Below are positions 31,577 to 34,469 of a DNA stretch of 34,469 nt, one piece after another. Location of the stretch: NCBI GenBank assembly GCA_026129905.1, contig JAHCHE010000053.1, positions 1 to 34,469 of the forward strand, in the 5' to 3' direction. The position numbers were made by a program, and so were the translations under genes. Each line of letters opens with the position of its first letter. Position 1 is the first letter of the stretch. The notes under the pieces are model-generated. The model saw nothing but the letters and a program-made list of their open reading frames with translations. It ran no database searches and was not told where the DNA came from. This stretch comes from Bryobacteraceae bacterium (GTDB taxonomy: Bacteria > Acidobacteriota > Terriglobia > Bryobacterales > Bryobacteraceae).

Positions 31577-33460
31577 CTAACCCGGAAACAGGCGCAGCGC
31601 AGCCCCGAAAACGCCGCCCAGCGCGCCGCCCGCCATGAGCCCGGAAGCGATGATCACGCCCCGCTCCCGGACCGTCCGGCCACGCGCGCCGCCGAGCTTC
31701 TGGGATCGCTTCCCGAGAAAATGCGCCAGAAATCCTCCCACCAGCGCCGGCGTGTTGAGTTCGAGCGGCAGGTACATACCGAGCGCGAAGATCAACGCGG
31801 GCACGCCGAGCATCTCCATGATCAGCGCCACCATCCCGCCGGCAAGAAACAGAATCCAGGCCACCGGCTGCCGGCTCATGAACCCCTCCACCAGCGCCTT
31901 CATGATGGAGGCCTGCGGCGCCGCCAGCACCGCTCGCGTATCCACCGGCGCACTCTCGCCGAACTGAAAGGCGCGCGCGAGCATGACGATGGTGAGCCCC
32001 GCGGCCAGGGCGGCGGCGACGACGCCGAGAAACTTCACCTTCTCCTGCGCCGCCGGCGTCGCTCCCAGCCAGTAGCCGGTCTTGAGGTCCGTGACCATCT
32101 GCCCGGAGACGGCGAGCGCGGTGCACACCATTCCGGCGATCACCATGACGAAGAACATGCCGGTGGCGCCGGAGAGGCCGAAGCGCAGCAGCACCAGCGA
32201 CGAGATGATCACCGTCAGCATGGTCATGCCCGAAACCGGATTCCGGGCCGTGGTGGCGATGGCGTTGGCGGCCACCGACGTGAAGAAGAACGAGAAGACC
32301 AGCGTCAGCAGCAACCCCGCGGCAATCACGCCGGCCGACGGCGAGAGGCTCCCCAGCAGAACGCCGGCGCCGATCGCGCCCAAGGCGACGCCCGCCAGCA
32401 GCGCCATGGTTGGAATATCGCGGTCCGTCCGCTCCACCGCCGCCGGCTCTCCGTGGCGGAAAGTCCGCAGCGCGATGGAGAACGAGCCGGCCACCACACG
32501 CAGCGATTTCACGATGCCGAAAATCCCCGCCGTGGCGATGGCGCCCACGCCGACGAAGCGCACGTATCCGCGGAAGATCTGCCCCGCGCTCATCTCGGCG
32601 ATCGGGATCGTAGCCGGGTAAACGGCGGCGTCGGTCAGATGGCATCCGATCATCCAGATCAGCGGGACCAGAACGAAATTCGAGAGCGCGCCGCCGGCGC
32701 AAAGGATCATCGAACTGCGCAGGCCCATCACGTACCCGAGCCCGAGAATGAAGGCGATGGCGTCGAAGTTGAACAGCAGCCGCGAGCGCTCGGTCAGCGC
32801 CCGCACCGCCGGCACGAACTGAAAATCGACGAACTCCTTCCACACGTGAAAGGTGGTGACAAAGAAATCGTAGATGCCCGAGATGACGGTGGCCTGAATC
32901 AGCAGCCTGGCCTGCGAGCCGCCTTTCTCGCCCGTTACGAGAACTTCCGTAATGGCGGTCGCCTCCGGGAACGGCAGCCGCCCGTGCATGTCTCGCACAA
33001 AGTACCGGCGCAGCGGAACGAGGAATAGGACGCCGAGACAGCCGCCGGCAAGACAGATGAATATCGTCTGCACCGGGTGCGGATCGAGTTTGAGAACGTA
33101 GAGCGCCGGGAGGGTGAAGATGGCGCCCGCCACCAGCGCACCCGAGACGCCGCCGATGGTGGTGACGATGACGTTTTCGAGCAGGCTCGAACGCCGGCGG
33201 TACAGGCGCGCGAGCCCTATGGCGAGGATGGAGATCGGGATGGCGGCCTCCATCACCTGGCCAACTTTGAGGCCCGAATATGCGGAAGCGACCGTGAAGA
33301 TGACGCAAAACAACAGCCCCCACGCGACCGACCGGCGCGTTACTTCGGGCTGAACCGCTTCTGCGGGTACGACCGGCTTGTAAGCCGTCCCCGGCGGCAG
33401 CTCCGTATAGGCGTTCTCCGGGAGGGTGTTGGCCGCGGCGGCGGCAGGCGCGGTAGGCAT
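31577..33460 (-). CDS. OPT-family oligopeptide transporter, interrupted by an amber codon near its end
   Basis: Proton-driven peptide uptake across the inner membrane. Family blocks: FTVASAYSGLKVGQVMEAAIP, FPEATAITEVLVTGEKGG, FVLGLGYVMGLRSSMI-like stretches (ILGLGYVMGLRSSMI), SVAANAIATTARNPVSGMTML, GLMAGGALGGVFGAALRLFPG. About 14-15 membrane helices in 627 residues; with the severed 44 codons it would be 672, the usual size. Start: TATAAT at 33471-33476 overlaps the ATG at 33472, so I place the start at 33460 (MPTAPAAAAANTLPENAYTE) with an almost absent leader. First gene of the transporter-peptidase-RidA-glycosidase operon. The truncated form lacks the last helix and may still insert. Confidence 0.9.
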   Translation of the reverse strand: MPTAPAAAAANTLPENAYTELPPGTAYKPVVPAEAVQPEVTRRSVAWGLLFCVIFTVASAYSGLKVGQVMEAAIPISILAIGLARLYRRRSSLLENVIVTTIGGVSGALVAGAIFTLPALYVLKLDPHPVQTIFICLAGGCLGVLFLVPLRRYFVRDMHGRLPFPEATAITEVLVTGEKGGSQARLLIQATVISGIYDFFVTTFHVWKEFVDFQFVPAVRALTERSRLLFNFDAIAFILGLGYVMGLRSSMILCAGGALSNFVLVPLIWMIGCHLTDAAVYPATIPIAEMSAGQIFRGYVRFVGVGAIATAGIFGIVKSLRVVAGSFSIALRTFRHGEPAAVERTDRDIPTMALLAGVALGAIGAGVLLGSLSPSAGVIAAGLLLTLVFSFFFTSVAANAIATTARNPVSGMTMLTVIISSLVLLRFGLSGATGMFFVMVIAGMVCTALAVSGQMVTDLKTGYWLGATPAAQEKVKFLGVVAAALAAGLTIVMLARAFQFGESAPVDTRAVLAAPQASIMKALVEGFMSRQPVAWILFLAGGMVALIMEMLGVPALIFALGMYLPLELNTPALVGGFLAHFLGKRSQKLGGARGRTVRERGVIIASGLMAGGALGGVFGAALRLFPG

Positions 33461-33470
33461 GGACGCGGGC

Positions 33471-33476
33471 ATTATA
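33471..33476 (-). promoter_or_regulatory. -10 box (TATAAT) for the transporter operon
   Basis: Consensus TATAAT preceded by TG, ten bases before the ATG at 33460. Predicted mRNA start is only 2-4 bases before that ATG. No clear -35. Confidence 0.5.
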
Positions 33477-33605
33477 CATCGGGGAGAGGCGCCGGTGACG
33501 CAAGTTGGGAAGATCCCGGTTGAAAAGCGCCTCGCTGTGGAAAACTTTGCAATTTGTTTCATTTTCAGCAACCTGGCGGGACCGTCGTGCGCGGTTTCCG
33601 GGCCT

Positions 33606-33641
33606 GGTGACGCATCCCGCGACTCCGATGCGTCACCCTTT
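33606..33641 (+). repeat. Hairpin repeat GGYGACGCATC, copy 2
   Basis: GGTGACGCATC (33606-33616) and GATGCGTCACC (33627-33637), perfect 11-bp arms, ten-base loop, then CTTTTG. Upstream of the transporter start by about 145 bp. Confidence 0.7.
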
Positions 33642-33862
33642 TGTTTCTTTCCCGCGGCTGCGTCACCGCGCTCCATGATAGGATTCCCCCGTCCTTGGCG
33701 GCGAGTCTACCACGGCGGCGGCGGCGATCTCCGTTTACCTTGCGGAAGGCGCCGCCGCCAAGGCCTTGGCGCTGCAAGGGAAGCCAGGCCGGAGCGCGAG
33801 GACGAACCGGCTGTGACCGCGAATATCCGGTCTGACGGTTCGAAACGGGCTCGCGCTTCTGG

Positions 33863-33868
33863 CATAAT
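33863..33868 (+). promoter_or_regulatory. -10 box candidate (CATAAT) for the Uma2 gene
   Basis: CATAAT, seven bases, then ATG. Puts the transcript start on or next to the start codon. No ribosome binding site is present, in keeping with a leaderless mRNA. Confidence 0.4.
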
Positions 33869-33875
33869 CTGGGCG

Positions 33876-34388
33876 ATGCCGGCTTCAGCGCTCGTGCCGA
33901 TGGAAGAGTACCTCGCGACGGTCTACCGGCCGGATTGCGATTACCTGGACGGCGTCATTGAGGAGCGGAACGCGGGAGAGTGGGAGCACGGGCGGTTGCA
34001 AGGCCTTTTGCTGGCGGCGCTGATGCGACTGGAGGCGGATCTGGGGATACGAGCGGCGCCGGAGGTAAGGGTGCAGGTAAAGCCCACCCGGTTCCGGATT
34101 CCCGACATTTGCGTCATGGCAGGAACAGGCCCGCAAACGGGAATTGTGACTGCGCCCCCGCTGCTCTGCGTTGAAGTCCTCTCGCCGGAAGACCGAATGG
34201 GAAGGATGCAGGAGCGCATCGCGGAGTACCTGGAGATGGGCGTGCGTTACGTCTGGGTGGTGAATCCGCAAAACCGCACGGGCTGGATCTACGCCGCCGA
34301 TGGCGCGCATGAAGCCAAAGACGGCGTTTTGAGGACCCATGACCCTGAGATCGCCTTGGCGCGTGCGGACGTGTTCGCGAGGATATAG
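33876..34388 (+). CDS. Uma2-family (DUF820) PD-(D/E)XK nuclease
   Basis: A 170-residue nuclease-fold protein. MEEYLATVYRPDCDYLDGVIEE is the family's opening; the core is RIPDICVMAG (D of PD), then LLCVEVLSPEDRMGRMQERIAEYLEMGVRYVWVVNP with E and the basic residue after it. The fold is that of restriction endonucleases; members are expanded in Cyanobacteria and Acidobacteriota and often linked to mobile DNA, and their cellular role is unsettled. ATG at 33876 chosen because the family starts there and a -10 box lies right before. A palindromic repeat and an IS4 end follow 11 bases behind its stop. Confidence 0.9.
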   Translation: MPASALVPMEEYLATVYRPDCDYLDGVIEERNAGEWEHGRLQGLLLAALMRLEADLGIRAAPEVRVQVKPTRFRIPDICVMAGTGPQTGIVTAPPLLCVEVLSPEDRMGRMQERIAEYLEMGVRYVWVVNPQNRTGWIYAADGAHEAKDGVLRTHDPEIALARADVFARI

Positions 34389-34399
34389 AGGCCGTCCTG

Positions 34400-34432
34400 G
34401 CGGGACTGGGAGTCCCGCGCAGCCTCGTAGGC
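34400..34432 (+). repeat. Two-hairpin palindromic repeat, copy 4, interrupted by an IS end
   Basis: Hairpin 1 is GCGGGACT-GGG-AGTCCCGC (34400-34418). GCAGCCTCGTAGGC (34419-34432) is the left part of hairpin 2, broken by the IS at the same base as in copy 1. The last 11 bases, GCCTCGTAGGC, are the expected target duplication. Confidence 0.75.
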
Positions 34433-34469
34433 TAATGCCACATAGTTTTTGAGACGGGGCAGGAGCCGA
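34433..34469 (+). mobile_element. Terminal 37 bp of a second IS4 copy (cut by the window end)
   Basis: Identical over 37 bases to the upstream terminus of the element at 2022-3548 (inverse of 3512-3548). Here the upstream terminus comes first, so the transposase would lie to the right on the plus strand, opposite to copy 1 relative to the palindromic repeat. Confidence 0.9.

Larger units (their letters stand above)
33477..33875. other. Intergenic stretch, no gene seen
   Basis: About 400 bp between the divergent transporter and nuclease genes. It holds a hairpin repeat (33606) and an inverted repeat CCTTGGCGGCG (33693-33703) with CGCCGCCAAGG (33754-33764) around 50 bases. Nothing else stands out. 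Confidence 0.5.

Noticed and set aside
31539-33503. Second long frame (654 codons) over the transporter gene
   Set aside because: Glycine- and arginine-rich shadow of the transporter in another minus-strand frame; the transporter frame has all the family motifs.
1-34469. tRNA, rRNA, prophage or defence-system genes
   Set aside because: No such gene was recognised; the Uma2 nuclease and the RHS remnant alone do not make a defence locus.

Overview
The window looks like chromosomal DNA of an Acidobacteriota bacterium close to Solibacter/Bryobacter. The base composition is GC-rich. The 1.1-kb-codon secreted protease ends in the C-terminal domain (TIGR03437-type, motif VVNAASYQPALAPG) that is greatly expanded in Solibacterales. 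Ser/Thr kinases fused to TolB-like propellers, KLC-type TPR proteins, DUF2071 and Uma2 proteins fit the same group. Taxonomy is an inference from gene content only.

Layout. Positions 1-5900 are a decayed accessory zone: an RHS/YD-repeat toxin remnant followed by an immunity-like remnant; a frameshifted acidobacterial family protein; a 1527-bp IS4-family element with an 11-bp target duplication; a VOC-fold protein with a broken 5' end; a frameshifted four-helix-bundle (23S IVP-type) protein; and a two-frame gene whose middle seems to be deleted. Most lesions look like single-base changes. A family of short two-hairpin palindromic repeats is scattered here, and the IS4 element sits exactly in the second hairpin of one copy. 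The last 37 bases of the window are the terminus of another copy of the same IS, inserted at the same place in another copy of the repeat.

Positions 6300-16550 hold mostly intact genes: a secreted beta-rich protein, a membrane Ser/Thr kinase with a propeller, a heparinase-like exported protein with a palindromic site at its start, an FAD oxidoreductase (phytoene desaturase-like), a DUF2071 protein, an ArsR-family regulator with a perfect 20-bp palindrome at its start plus a small partner, a TPR protein and a small zinc-ribbon protein. Between the heparinase-like gene and the oxidoreductase lies 560 bp without an ordinary gene but with two tandem plus-strand units, each with a mini-ORF and a U-tract hairpin.

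Positions 16640-21790 (minus strand) are a compact operon: YCII-SnoaL fusion, molybdopterin oxidoreductase, lipoprotein and polytopic membrane protein. A divergent TPR protein follows (21900-23465), then the large secreted trypsin-like protease (23530-26880, minus).

Positions 27474-33460 (minus strand) are a second compact operon: OPT-family oligopeptide transporter, DUF885-like zinc peptidase, exported RidA-like protein and a Tat-exported glycosidase-like protein. It reads as a peptide uptake and breakdown unit. The transporter has an in-frame amber codon 44 codons before the stop that overlaps the next gene. A Uma2-family nuclease gene (33876-34388) closes the window before the second IS4 end.
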